Shown here: positions 36,691 to 49,442 of the stretch, in pieces
Numbering within the stretch: the stretch's first letter is position 1
Layout of the letters: each line of letters opens with the position of its first letter
Origin: Bugulina stolonifera
Taxonomy: Eukaryota; Bryozoa; Gymnolaemata; Cheilostomatida; Bugulidae
Direction of reading: 5' to 3'
NCBI GenBank assembly: GCA_935421135.1
Contig: OW285194.1
Coordinates: forward strand, 8,106,376-8,170,375
DNA: 64,000 bases
Position numbers and translations under genes: made by a program
The notes under the pieces: generated by a model
Told to the model about the DNA's origin: nothing
Databases searched by the model: none
Seen by the model: only the letters and a program-made list of their open reading frames with translations

Positions 36691-37929
36691 ATAACCATTA
36701 CTATGAAGGTAGCCTAATAAAATGCCTAATTGGCAAAAGCTATATTTTTAATTGATAGACAATTAATAAAGTTTAAAAGAACTGTGCCCTTGTAACAGTC
36801 ATACTGACACAATCTACAGTTAAATACATGGCTATAGATAACATAATATTATACTTACATATAAATGTAATGCTTTGTTTACCTCATCTCCATAACTTGT
36901 CAGTAGCTATGGAATATATCTATTTATCTTCTCTTCTTGTTTTTTGAAATGAGCACTAAATAATTATACATGTATATTGTTTCTTCTAGTCTGAATTTTA
37001 TAGTATACACATGTGCATATATGTGTATTTCATTGGACCATTAGCATTGAGTTGCTAACAAATAATATTGTGTTATCATACCGTAGTGCCATCAGTGTAA
37101 TCCACAGCATTATACAAACATGGAAACAATGGTAGCTATGGATGACAATACAGCTATCTATGTATAATCTATAACACTGTTTACTGTATCATCAACAGTG
37201 TCAATAACTCCCATTACTTTGGACAATATATGAATGGGATTATTGATAATCTATGGTCCCAAATCAGTGCATTTCAGTTAGTAGAGCTGCCTTGAATCAC
37301 ACTATGGAGGTCTTGAATGTACAATGCATGCAAGTAACATTGCAGGGATTGAAGGAGTAGCAGGCCTACCAGTGTAGAGATAACTCCAAGTTGAGAAATC
37401 AAGAACTAACAGGCTAATAGTCTGAAGTTCTCCTGGTGGCTGTGATAGTAAACTGAAACCTGACACTTTGATGCAGATACTTCTAGGATTTATGCCACTG
37501 CATAGGTCCACTTTCAGGTCCGATTCGTAGCAACATTTTGGAATTATCCACCCATTATATTATTATCAGTAGTGCGTTATTATTCTATTCTACTGTTTTA
37601 TTTAAAGTTATTGATGTCATTGTTGGGTATGATTAACTTACTTTGCTTGTTTAATGTAGACAGTTAACGACAGTTAGATATGTATTAGGTGAATCACAGA
37701 TGGGAGCAAGGATTTTAATTTTTTTGCAGTGTGAACACAATGCACCTTTTCAGCAAAGAATTGTGACATGCTTCTGTAAAAATTAATATAATGTTACATT
37801 GTATTATGCTACTTGTGTTTTCTTGTAATAATGTGTTTTGAATATAATCCTGAACAGGTGCCAATGACTTCTCGCTTTATACAAAAACGAAGCATGGTCA
37901 CCATATTCAAGGTGTTGGTAGCCACCAAC
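36691..37929. other. Intergenic stretch, no gene seen
   Basis: A minus-strand frame at 37302-37511 has near-normal codon variety but no splice partners, so I leave it uncalled. Confidence 0.35.
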
Positions 37930-38165
37930 ACTTTGATTGGTCTAACGCTAGTCACTCTGGTCTTGCAGCAATGATGTAAGCTATCTGCAAGGGCATGGGT
38001 TCGAGTCCCGCTAATGAACTGGAGGTTTTGTCCCGGAAAAGGTTATCCCTCTGGGCCATATCGAACTATAATAATATCCAGCTCTAGGAGCCGTGGTGGC
38101 CCCTCAACTAGCTCTGCTATTGGGCAGCCACATTAAAGAATTATGTTTGGTGCCACGGATATTAT
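37930..38165 (+). mobile_element. tRNA-derived SINE, family 2, copy 1
   Basis: B box GGTTCGAGTCC at 37998-38008. The body (GGAGCCGTGGTGGC, CTGCTATTGGGCAGCC) matches the complement of 41040-41265. An ATT microsatellite follows at once and may be its tail. Confidence 0.75.
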
Positions 38166-38168
38166 TAC

Positions 38169-38204
<36 letters not shown>
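38161..38204 (+). repeat. (ATT)n microsatellite
   Basis: About fourteen ATT units at the 3' end of the SINE. Confidence 0.95.
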
Positions 38205-38403
38205 GTATATTGGCTCCGAACTTTATATATTGCGAGCAGTGCAAAAAAAATACGGCTTTTGAATAGACACAATTAAAGTATTAGGTTAGTAAAAATCACT
38301 CACAAGGCAAACTGTTGTTTTATGCAACATGTGTATGTGTTTTATTCTATACAGAAGAAATCAGTGAATTATAACGCCTCTGGCTCGTGCAACAGATGTT
38401 ACG

Positions 38404-41400
38404 CTAATTAACTTTCGCAGTGTCATGATCACCCTCGACGTGCTTAGCGATAACTGCCGGAGAACGTGCAAACTTATCACAGGAAAGGCAAATATACATT
38501 CTGCAGCCTTGACATTTAGTTCTCAGTTCAGGAATTTGGAATCCAATGGTGTATGTACCAGTGGTAGCGCAGCTTTTGCAGGTTTTCTGGATAACTTGGA
38601 TCGGTTTTCCAACATTCGGAACGTCAAATCGTGTGAAGTGTTTCAATTCTATTTGATGGGTTGCTCCTTTTGCCTTATTAATTTTCTCACCCAGGACTAG
38701 AATCGATTTCTAAAATAATTGAGCAAAACTCAAAATCAATAACTTAAACTGTCCATGCCACGGATAAAGGTAAATACAAATTATAAGGTAATTTGATATG
38801 AACCTTTCACATGTCCAATAACAACGTTCGTAGCCGAAGCAAAACTATGCACAGTGATTGAATAGTAAAACCTATTGATTATCTTGTCGTAAAACAGTAG
38901 TATTATTTATTTCTATATTCTATTTCATGCACAGGTTTACACTAATTATTGGTCATGTGAAAGGAGGTTTCTAATTGCCACCTCCTGCAAAATAATCCAC
39001 TTCTGATTGGACAGTGGGAATTTTTAAAAACTGCTCCAAAAATGTGTTTGCAAGTTGTATTTCTTATTTTTAGTGACAAATTTGAAAGGTTCATATCAAA
39101 TTACCTTATAAATTGTATTTAGCTTTGTTCGTGGCATGGGAATGTCACAAGATCCTATTTTATACATGTTTGCATGATTATGTTCATAAAATTTCTATAT
39201 AGCAGTGTACAGTCATATAGTATTTACCTTATAATTTTACTGGTTTTGTAGGTACCGCTGACCTGATTAAGAAGTTTTGGAAAAGCACGAATTATTATTG
39301 TAGTAGGTGCTTATAAAAACTAAAAACAGGAAATAAACTGTTTATTGATATAAACTTACTACACCACCATTAGCTGTAATCCATTTGTTAATTGTGCCGT
39401 TCCAGTTATGCCACTGATATTCACAATAGTGCAGGTACTTGTCAAATGCCCTTTTGTATACCAGTGGGACGCCATGGTTAATACATTCCCCTGTCAGCTC
39501 GGCTGTTATAACCAAATACTGAAACAATAAATTATTATAATTATTCAGAACCAAAATGTTCTTTTTTCTGATAACATAATAAAACTGAATTCTAATTAGT
39601 TATAATTGGCACAAGTTATAATTCACGCATGACAACTGTATATTGATCAAAATAGTGATGTATATGAGAAGGATTGTGGAATGCCAAAAATGACACAATA
39701 AAAATAATACTATACAATAATAAAATGTCTATTATCTATTTGATAATAATGCTATACAATATGCATCACTCATATGCACAATTTCACCAATATCTGTGTT
39801 TCAAGTTGAATCTCAGAAATATTTTGCTAAATACAGTGTATACCATGGACCTTGTTGTGGATGGGAGAGAGAGGACTGTAGGGCTGGAGGGGTACTGACA
39901 ATTTCAGTAGAATGCAAAACAGGTTTTCTAAACAAAAGGCCCAAATGAGTTGATGGGCTATATGAATACAAGTAGTTTGCTAAGACACTGTCTGGTAGCA
40001 TTGTGGGTGGACCAAGCTGCAGCGAAGACACCTACTACATGTATGTACATATCTGTAAAATACAAGTACATGGAAAAATCATAAAAAGCATAAAATCATA
40101 AAGTTAATAATATATAAATACAGTATAATTATCTGGGACTATAATCATATGCTTTGGGAAGTCAACCTGACAATTTTCTTACTAGTATTCTAGTGCATTA
40201 TGGGAACTGCATTAATCATTTTTCTTATGATGTCATCATACTATCCAATTTACCAACAGAATTTTCTTCAGGTCAATACCGCTGTGTAGTTTATCTGCTG
40301 AAAATATCTTCAGCGCACTTTCCTGCATAACTTCATCGATAAGCTCTAGATGTTCATTGGTGCTGTAGTTAGGTGTGTACACAGGTGTTGGAACCTGCTC
40401 TCTGTAGTTAGTAGCATTTGCATGTAGATGAAGTCGATAGTGCCATTTGCATTGATACGCTAAAGACACATGTATCAAATAATTATTTGCGCTGATCATA
40501 ATTTAAAGGTTTTCGATTTTTCTTGAACCTATAAAGATCAATCATATCACATGTGGACAATATTTTTTTAATGGCGCCAAAATATATATCGTTGATTGAT
40601 GACAAATTTCCCTACTCAACCACTATATTTGATGCTTGGTCTCGGCCACAACTATCCAAATCCTTACCAGCATCAACCATGTTGCTATCTCGACTAATTT
40701 TATTATTTAAATCAAATGAAATCAAATTATTATTATAAAATTATCACGTTCTACTCTAGTATTTTATTCTTTCAATGCTTCGAAAAGAGCCATGTTTTAC
40801 AGATTGTATACGGATGCAGGCCATCAGTTGACAGGCTATTGAAAATTAAATTGAGTGCTACTAGTCTTGTTGAAATGTTCAAAGTAAAAAAATACAATTT
40901 TAGGCAAATTTATTATTCTAGTGTGTTACTGAAAGTAAAGAAAGTGCTGTATATTCACCTACGATGATTGTCAGCAAATAATATAAATTATTGCTTAATC
41001 GGGCTTATGAAAATAATAATAATTGTCCATGGTGCCAAAAATTCTTTAGCTTGGCTGCCCAATAGCAGAACTAATCGAGGAGCCACCACGGCTCCTAGTG
41101 TTGGATATTATCATAGTCAGATAATATGGCAAGGAGGGAAAACCTTCTTGGGGACGATAACCTTTAAGGCCATTGGCGAGACTTGAATCCACGATCTTGC
41201 AGATAACATGCATCGTTGCTACAAAATCAGAGTGACTAGTGCTAGACCACTCGGCCATCTACACCTTAGTTGTGCAAACAATAAAGGATGCAGCATAAAA
41301 TATCCTGTACATAATGAGATGGACATATTTGCTTACCAACACGCTCCACAGCATCGGCATAGGGCGCTAATAGCCTCTTATCCAGTGTTATCCCCTTTTC

Positions 41401-41462
41401 CAAATGGGAACTTATTGTAGGAGCTACTTGGGAATATGAAGATTGGTAGTTTGGATCTTGCT
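38404..41462 (-). CDS. 3' part of an unrecognised gene with a Cys/His-rich C-terminus
   Basis: Four minus-strand exons join in phase: 41462-41337, 40459-40254, 39518-39360 and 38709-38404, coding about 265 aa; the 5' exons were not found. The middle part has several aromatic and His residues (AYQCKWHYRLHLHANATNY; YLHYCEYQWHNWNGTINKW). The last exon ends with a likely zinc-binding cluster: CKSC, then after 18 residues CQGC, CLSC and a distal pair in KHVEGDH. This C-terminal ribbon is reminiscent of those ending some domesticated transposases, but spacing differs and I do not assign a family. Donors are GTAAGC, GTAAAT and GTAAGT. A MITE (38753-39139) and a SINE (41040-41265) sit in its introns. 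Confidence 0.65.
38753..39139. mobile_element. MITE with inverted repeats of about 62 bp
   Basis: The left end (CCATGCCACGGATAAAGGTA and on to about 38816) and right end (39076-39139) are near-complements over about 62 bases with few mismatches. No coding capacity. It lies in the last intron of the 38404-41462 gene. Confidence 0.8.
41040..41265 (-). mobile_element. tRNA-derived SINE, family 2, copy 2
   Basis: On the minus strand: A box TGGCCGAGTGG (complement of 41248-41258) and B box GGATTCAAGTCTC (complement of about 41180-41192). The A box matches the class-II tRNA (Leu/Ser) consensus, so this family likely derives from such a tRNA. Confidence 0.8.
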
Positions 41463-43704
41463 CTAACCTTTAAAAGAGTCAAAATGGTAGTCAGGTACAC
41501 CAAACCTACACATTTGGAGAAAGAGGAAGCTACAGCCCACACTAGCCATTCTACTTGTGACGATATGGTAGTTATGGTAACTAATCAACATGATAAAGCC
41601 AGGAGTAATTGTTTCAAAGTGTTAAAATCAGTGGAATCGGCAAATATTACGACTTTGTTGATTTCCAACCATTGTGATGGCACCCCTTACCTCTACATGT
41701 ACCAATGAGACTTCAATACTTGAGTTTCCACTGAATGCAGGTATGACGTATAATCTATGTTCTCGGTGACAATGTCAATAATTCTAAAGGTGACAGCCAT
41801 CCAGTCATCTAGTATCATACACTTTTTGTAAATTGAGTTTCTAATTAAAAAGTGGTATTTTATGCACATTGGAGTATCTCACAACTTGTTATAAAGTCAT
41901 ATTTTTCAGGTTTTACACGTAATGGCGATTCTACATATAGGCCTATTAAGGCTGATGTACTCATGCAAAATATCTGAGTTTTCGCAACACTGTTCTAAAG
42001 AGCAATTGGTTTAGTCGCAAGACATTTGCACATTGATAATGTTTTGTTTAAAGTGAATGCTGGCTGGCTGTCTAGTAAAAATCTTTGCTTTCACTGCAAA
42101 ATTGTATAATATTTAGTGCAGAGAAATTTAGAAGTGGGATAATTCCGACTACACCACTGAAAAGTGACATCTTGAAATTGTTGTATACAATTAGTCTTGG
42201 AAAAATCGGTGAGCAAAGTTACTTGCTAGTCACCTGCTTTTCTGAAGGCCTCCCATCATGTTATTGTGCAAAAAAACAATTACTGTCAAAAGTTTTAGTA
42301 TTGACTCAAATTGCATTTACTGTTATGATTATATTATTATGCACAGTTTACATGTATAGGCTATAATTGTAACCTTCTGTATATATAGGCCAAAGCGACT
42401 TCTTTTAATGTCGCACTGTCATAAAGGACATCTGAAGGTGCAACTGCTGCCTCTCCTGCTGCTGCTGTCATTGTTTGCTTATCCTGCCTGGCAGCTATTC
42501 CACTATTAAAACAGCCTGCTGCTTTATTCAAAGTGTACTTTCATTATTCCAGGAATAACTAAATAATTTGAACTAGTTTTTTTATCAAAAGTCATGTTAT
42601 TGAACATAATTGGAATAAGTTTTTAATTATTGGAATTCCAATAAAAAACAACATTTTATATCATTATCATTTTGATCTACTACAGCTGCTATAAATTTAG
42701 TGTACAATGTACAATTGCATGTACTTACCACCAAGATATTAACTTTATAGCTATACTCACTAGCGCATTGGAGGGATTCAAAATTAAAAATTATGAATGC
42801 ATATTTATCATCCTTTTAGCATTAGTCATTCCTCACAACAAATTCTGAGAAAAATCGATGTTCAAAAACTTACATTATTTTGCAACCTGATTTATCATGG
42901 TTTAGGATTGAGCATTGGGTTAGGGTTCAGTGTTATAACGTTGCCAACGTTACCCATCAATGCAAGTTACCATTGGGTAATAGATGTAGTAAAGTACATG
43001 TGTGATATGGTAAGACAACTCTAGGTGGTAAAATATGGCGAGAGGTAATAACACCTCCAATATTTTACTGCTATTACTACAATCTACTTAAACTGTCATA
43101 CACTGTATACTGCACATTGTATAGTGTATCAGGGTTGAAGTGCAAGCTCAGTTTTGACACTTTCAGATATTTTATAATAAATATAATGGAAATACAAGCA
43201 TATTATGCGAGTTAGCAATCCCAGTACATCTTAGCAGCTTTTAGAGGCCCACTTAAGCATTGTGCTGGTAACATAGTTATTATTATCTGGATTGTATTAG
43301 TATTATAGTGTGTTGGTGTTTTGGTATATTGTTTGGTGTATAGTTTCCATAATCATTCGGTGGGGTTACTTATCATTACCCTGTGATAATTGTCTGAGTA
43401 ATTGTGCTGTTCTGTTTGTTTTGTGAGTGAAGTATAATGGATTCAGTTGGCTCAAATCAGTGAAGGCTAAAGCAAGCAGTTGATACCACAAAACTCAAGC
43501 TTGCATTAAACTGGATCTGAAACAGTTACCCAGCTAATGGATGGTCTAGAAACTAGTGTTTGAGCTGTAAATTATAGTTATAGGATTTAAAGCAATAGGC
43601 CTACTGTCCCACTGTCAGTTTCTAACAATATAATTATTAATCCAGTAAAAAACTAGGATGTGATTGTGAAAGGATCATTTTCTGTGCCTCCTTACCCAGT
43701 CTCC
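41463..43704. other. Gene-poor stretch
   Basis: The missing 5' exons of the 38404-41462 gene may lie here on the minus strand, but I could not pick them out. No other feature recognised. Confidence 0.35.
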
Positions 43705-43970
43705 ATCATGCTGGGAACACACAGGGACATTTAAGTGAGGTACGGTGCGTTTCATCTACATGTAGGATAAAGATCCACCTCTGCCCTCTTCGACACAAGA
43801 GCAGCCACATCACAGAGGGACAGGTGAAAACGGCAGCACCAGCACTGTCTGTTCCAGCCTTGTAGCAGTGCTTCACGCTGGGTTCATAACAGGGAGTGAC
43901 TGAAGAATGGTGGTGGGAACCTGGCTGGCTCACACCCTACTATAAAATAAGACTCACCTAGTTGTGGTAT
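43705..43970. repeat. Dispersed repeat R1, copy 2
   Basis: Same orientation and order of blocks as 7010-7235 (see there), slightly longer at the left end. Confidence 0.75.
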
Positions 43971-45640
43971 ATATACAATGCTTACTATGTATAAAAAATA
44001 CCACCAACATACTCAAGAAAATAAGGGTCTGAGATTATTATATTATTATTATCTGTTTTGTAATCTGTACAGCTTCATAGCGCATGTTTTCTAACTGACA
44101 TTTTCAAAATGTTCCTTTCCTTCAGGTACCTAAAAACTTGAACTACAGCTCAACAGTGCAGTTTACAAACATTCAGTTTCGGAATCTTTCTCTTCTACAC
44201 TTACTGAAATTTTCTAAAAGTCACACTTTTGCTCACACCTTTCTGTCTAGCCGGCCTCCCAGCCACAAGTGACAATGTGTTATTTGGTACAAAGTCCATG
44301 ACTTGACAGCTGAGTGAAGCTGCGACAAGGGAGCCTAATCCACAACAACAATAATTGCATTATTGTTAGGAAGTTATGTAAAGTATTATGTAACCAGTAG
44401 CTAATGTATAAGTTTCTTATAGCTATTAGGGAGCTTTTATTCAAATTAACAAAGCTTCTTGGGGAGATTATTGAAGGCAATGTAATTATAACCTTTCTGA
44501 GAGCTAACAAAGAGAGAGGAACAGTATTTAGTCCAACACACAAGCTGCCATCAAGCAGTTAGTAAGCTCACACTCATCTCATCTTGTAGCAGTGTATATA
44601 CAGGTAAGTGTACATTTTATGAAGTTAAGAAGATACAATCATGTACTACTATTGTTGGACGATAACAGTGTGAACTGCTCCTTTTACTGCCTCTGAGATC
44701 TTTCAATAATTTATTTTCAATTTATATTAATTGTATTACTGAAACACGCGTCTATATGTCTCATGTAGCTATAGTTTTTACTGTTATCCAGTGTTAGCGT
44801 TCATTGGCTATCATAAATATATCTTAGTCAAATGATTTAGACTCACTAATGTTCCATGACCAGTTAGCACTACGTAGGCTGTAGAAATTTAGTGAAATTT
44901 AGTTATCATTTTCCACAAAAGTACATGTACAAAGTTCTAGAATTTTCCATCAAATTTGTCATACTTTGACCAAAGGAAGCGCTAGTGTTGCCGCATGGGT
45001 GATTCATTCCAGTGATGTTTTCAACTAGTGTAACTAGGATAAAATTGGGCCTAGCAGATGTAGGCCTACTTGTGTGAGATTATATAATAGTAAGTTTTCC
45101 ATTTTTCATAATGATGGTCCGTAAAAAATTCTTAATTTTGTTAGCCAAAAGCAGAGATGAGTCACTTTTTAACATGAATTTTAAGTAATTATTTTTCACA
45201 AATTTGGAATACAGCTAAATAATGCACATAACACTAGATTTAGACTTATACTTTCCAATCTACATGTTGTGAAACCTTTGTGTCGAGTAAATAGCCTACT
45301 GCATGCAAGAGGTAAAAAAACTATATTAGCATTGGCTGTCTTGTGCAGTTGTCACTTGGTGACTAACCACATTTGAAACAGAAAGAGTGAACATAGCCTA
45401 CACATGTAGCAACCAAGAAGATTGCAAAGACAGTCTTTATTGAATTCCTGGTTTTAAGTTACTATATATGATCTTTACCATAATACCGTCACTTTGGGCA
45501 ATATGCCCATAGGTTGAAGACTAAACTGAACAGAGCAGGATTTTATTAGATGAGGTTGACCAGGTTATACTATAATATGACTTGTCAGTCAAAATTCTAT
45601 GGTGTATATTTTTCAGACTTGTCCAGCAAAGAAATCAAGA
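43971..45640. other. Intergenic stretch, possible 5' exon of the next gene
   Basis: TATATACAG|GTAAGTG at about 44603 is a good donor and could end a non-coding first exon that splices to TTTTCAG at 45616. Otherwise nothing recognised. Confidence 0.3.
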
Positions 45641-47034
45641 ATGGGCGGTGCTCCAGCTCCCGAAACAGTTGATGGCTCAGTTGAGCTCATAATGGATCTA
45701 ATAGAGTACTGTAAATATGGTAAGTGGGTGTATTTTTCTTAAGGTGGTTATTATTCGCTATATATAGTCCTTTGATGGTCTAACGGATTGTAACTGTATA
45801 TTTAGTGAATCGTAGCACATAGCACCTACAGAGTTAGTATCTAAAAATTCAGACTAACATTACAATGTATTTCAGAAAATAAAGGTAACTAAGGAGGGTA
45901 GGGGCCACAGGTTACCAAACTGAGAAGGTCTTCAGAAGGCTGTAAATCCTATGATATACAAAAGGTCCTGATAAGAAAGTAGAAAAATTAAGTTAATAAT
46001 TGTGTGAATGTAGAAGTACATTCATGATAAAGCGATAAAAATATACAGTTACAACAGCATAAATTAATTTGCCCTTACCCAGTGTATAAATCTCAGCTAG
46101 CAGTATAGATAGATAAACTTCCATGAGAAATTTGTAAATGTCTGAGGTTTAACAATAGTTACATTTACAACCACCAGCTGCTGCTAAATTAGGATGTATG
46201 TTGTCTTGAAGCTTGTTTGTACTGCTTCATTTAAAGAAGGTGAGGACGAATGGAAGCAACTCCCATAATACTAACACAGTGTAGTGCACTATGCAACAAT
46301 AGCATAGCATAAGTTGATACATCATGTAGGCTAGATGCGTATTTACAACAAATCATTGCCGAGTGCAAAGTAATTTCTGATTGACTTCATTTGATCAAGG
46401 GAGCGATCTATGCCTTTCCGTTTGGTTCCTAAACCTCTTTCCTTTCTTATAATAGAGATTTCCTCTTCTGGTTTTAATAGTTATTCAAATTCCTTGTCAA
46501 AAAATACATCACTGTTCAAATTTAGCGCTCAGTATCACAAGATATGAATCTTTCTTTAGTTTTACAGAAGGATTGTTGCAAATACCACGTAGACGAAGCT
46601 AAATATGGCCTACAGATTCATAGGGTAAGTATAGGCCTACTACTTTCTTGTGCAAAGCAAATCCATCCATTCCATGTTTTATCTGAGAAAAACAAAAAAA
46701 TTCACCTCAATACAAATGTGAAAAAAAACTATGTATGTTATGGTGGCATGAGGACTTGTACTAGGTGCTAGCTGCCTCTACTCAAAACCTGTGATTGGTT
46801 AGATGTTCTAGCTATTTTGTATTCCCTCTATTTTCCTGAAACATTAAAATAAAATGGCATTTTCCTAATTCCCCCTACAGCCAATATGGAAAATTATATA
46901 TCATATTGGAATACTGTTTTTGGTGTTGTAACAAACATCTGAATGTTTTCCAGATGCTGCTGAAGAATAGACTAAAGAAAGAGAAATCTGTGAGTCCAGA
47001 AGTAGCTGCAGAACTTATACAAGCCGCTGAATAA
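45641..47034 (+). CDS. Small acidic/helical protein of unknown function (74 aa)
   Basis: Three exons join in phase: 45641-45719, 46560-46624 and 46954-47034. Splice sites are GTAAGT / CTTTCTTTAG and GTAAGT / TTTTCCAG, all close to consensus. The product begins MGGAPAPETVDGSVELIMDL, has a central Cys/His/Tyr-rich stretch (LIEYCKYVLQKDCCKYHVDE) and ends with a charged helix (LKKEKSVSPEVAAELIQAAE). It has no signal peptide or membrane span. The ATG at 45641 follows a good acceptor (TTTTTCAG at 45616), so the upstream exon is probably untranslated. I do not recognise the family. Confidence 0.65.
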
Positions 47035-47904
47035 CATAAGGAGGGCATGTTTGCTTACTCAGGACTGAACTAATGTAACACTCGTGTATCTCTGACTGTA
47101 CATAATAAGCTTATGTTATTAAATCAGTAACCCAGAGGTTTTACTTGCTTGTTTGCTTTAAATGTATATCTGGTATCCGATTAACACATAAACCGAGTAG
47201 GCCTATGCATAGATAGGACAACTAAAGAAAAACTATACATTGTATACACAATAATATACTGCAAATTGTATATGCAATGCAGTTAGCAGCCAACACTATA
47301 ACTGCATTCACTGATTGGCTTATACCAATGCCATTCAACACCTGAGATGAAACACTCCAAAAATAGTGTACCTATTTCCAATAGACTTAAAAGATAAATA
47401 GGTGTGTGCTATTTCTCGTCTAGTCAATCTTGGTGAGAGATTTGTGTATCTCATAATTGAAAACAAATGCCAGTTTACCAACCAAACTGTGGGTGCCATC
47501 CTGGCTAACAGACTGTAGCTATTTTATTGTACTAATGTCCTGTACTTAATACTTATTCAAAGCAGAGTTTGTTTTCTCTGCTTCTTATTCTGCTAAACCC
47601 AACCCAGTTCCACCACCAAACACCTAAATTACATTCTACTAGAACTACAGTGCAAAGTGCCACTGGACATCTCAGAGATGATGAACATAGCCTTGATCAG
47701 GCTGGAAGCAAATATCTGAGAGACTGCAATCAGTGTAATGGCGATATTGGTGGGTGACCAAAGTCAAGATTTAAATGAGTGTCAAAGCCAGTCATTACTA
47801 TCCTCTTTGTAACTAATATTTTAATGGACAATAATAATAAGGTTGCAAAGAACCACAAGGAATAAGCTCAACTGCAAATATATAAATTATACTGGTTGTA
47901 TCAA
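47035..47904. other. Intergenic stretch, no gene seen
   Basis: No phase-consistent exons on either strand. Confidence 0.35.
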
Positions 47905-48288
47905 AGTGCATTTACACTACACCAACTCTATCCTCCAACTATGTGTTTACACTATGCCAACTAGATGTTGACCACACAATCAATTAACCACCAGCATTCC
48001 CAACAACAAAGCATGCCTGTTGCACAAGTGTATTATGTGCTTCAGTTATAGTAAATAAGCACTAAAGCTTTATAGATTTATCATCTATGATCAGCAGCCA
48101 ATTCTAGAGTTGTAGAATAGCCGGTAGTGATAACTTTAGCTATCATAAATTATATTTCAAATTACAATTTTGTAATTTGCAGTCTAATTTCTGGCGCCAA
48201 CTCCGACTTTTTGTGTTTACACTTTACCAACTTTGCCTGAGTTGGGCAAAAAAGTCGAAGGTGGGGTTGGAGTTGGTGTAAATGCACA
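47905..48288. mobile_element. MITE-like element with GTGCATTTACAC inverted ends
   Basis: GTGCATTTACAC..ACCAACTC at the left is the complement of GAGTTGGTGTAAATGCAC at the right; the left copy has a 5-base repeat (TACAC) inserted. A subterminal motif TGTGTTTACACT..ACCAACT-like appears at 47942 and 48212. No coding capacity. Confidence 0.65.
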
Positions 48289-49442
48289 TTAAAAGACAAG
48301 AGACTAATTACACTGAATGAAATGGGGTTCAATCATAGTAATTTCAAGACTGCATCTTTTCTCAGCACAAATGTTAGATGTACCAGATTATTCAGTTTAT
48401 CCCCTGTAACATAGTCCTACTCAGCCATGAAAGTTTCTCGCAATGTTTTTTGAGTCCAACTGGATGTCTGTGGCCCAGCATGCAATATGCCAGTGGCCAG
48501 AGCAAACAGGAAGAGAGAGTAGGCTGAAAAAGCAGTAGATAGGAGGCTGTGTTGAGCCCCCCCCCCCCCCTCCCCAACACTGATCCCTCAATACTGTCAA
48601 GGTCAGTCACCCAAGACTGGATAGTGTGGGCGAGTATTATTGCTGCATTACTGTGGAGTTTTTATGGAGCAACAGTCTACAAACAATTTGAAGTAAGAAT
48701 ACAAAATTGTGCTCCTTATACATGAAACTCCTTTCTGGACTTCTGGTAAAAACTTTAATAAGTAGTACATTATGGTCTTTCTCTGAACAGAAAGGGTCCA
48801 AATTATAAGATGTACATGTAGGCCTACATTGTATATACAAATGGTCTAGGATTGCAAGAATAAAAAGGCACAACTGCACATACGGCCCATGAGAGCTATT
48901 ATTACATGACCGAAATAGGCTGCATAGTGATCAAAGCATGTGATAACAACCAGAACATCGTGTATGTTAGCAAAGGTGTAAGCAGCAAGTTATACCCAAT
49001 GGGGACATATTACTTAGATTATATAATTCACACTGCAATGCATTCTGTTCCCAAAGAGGTATTGTACATGTACATGTACTACACTGCATATAATATGTTA
49101 CATTATAGTCAATAGGGTGACAGTGTTAGCTCAGGGCACAGCAGTAGAACACAAAGGAGGAGCTCTAAATTTATATTTAATGATTTATGATACATCACAA
49201 AGAGTTGCCTGTTTACTTTTAGTTTTCTGTGAAAGTGTGTCTTGTAGACAACCGTGCCTTTATTTCCAAATAATACACTATTGAATGTTTCCATTTTCCC
49301 ATGAGATGACAAACAAATAGAGCAACAGAGATTTTTTGGGTCTGTTAATATTCAGTTGCTAAGGCCACATGCTCATCAACACACAAAGTGACTGGCGCAG
49401 AGTTGCTGATGCTCTTCTGCAGGAGAAATATTGGGTTTAAAC
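48289..49442. other. Intergenic stretch, no gene seen
   Basis: Includes a run of C at about 48560 that may mark a sequencing-difficult site. Confidence 0.35.

Noticed and set aside
36506..36694. Leucine-rich 62-aa frame
   Set aside because: It is a translated TACTGC-type microsatellite.
37302..37511. 69-aa minus-strand frame
   Set aside because: No splice partners, leader or known motif.
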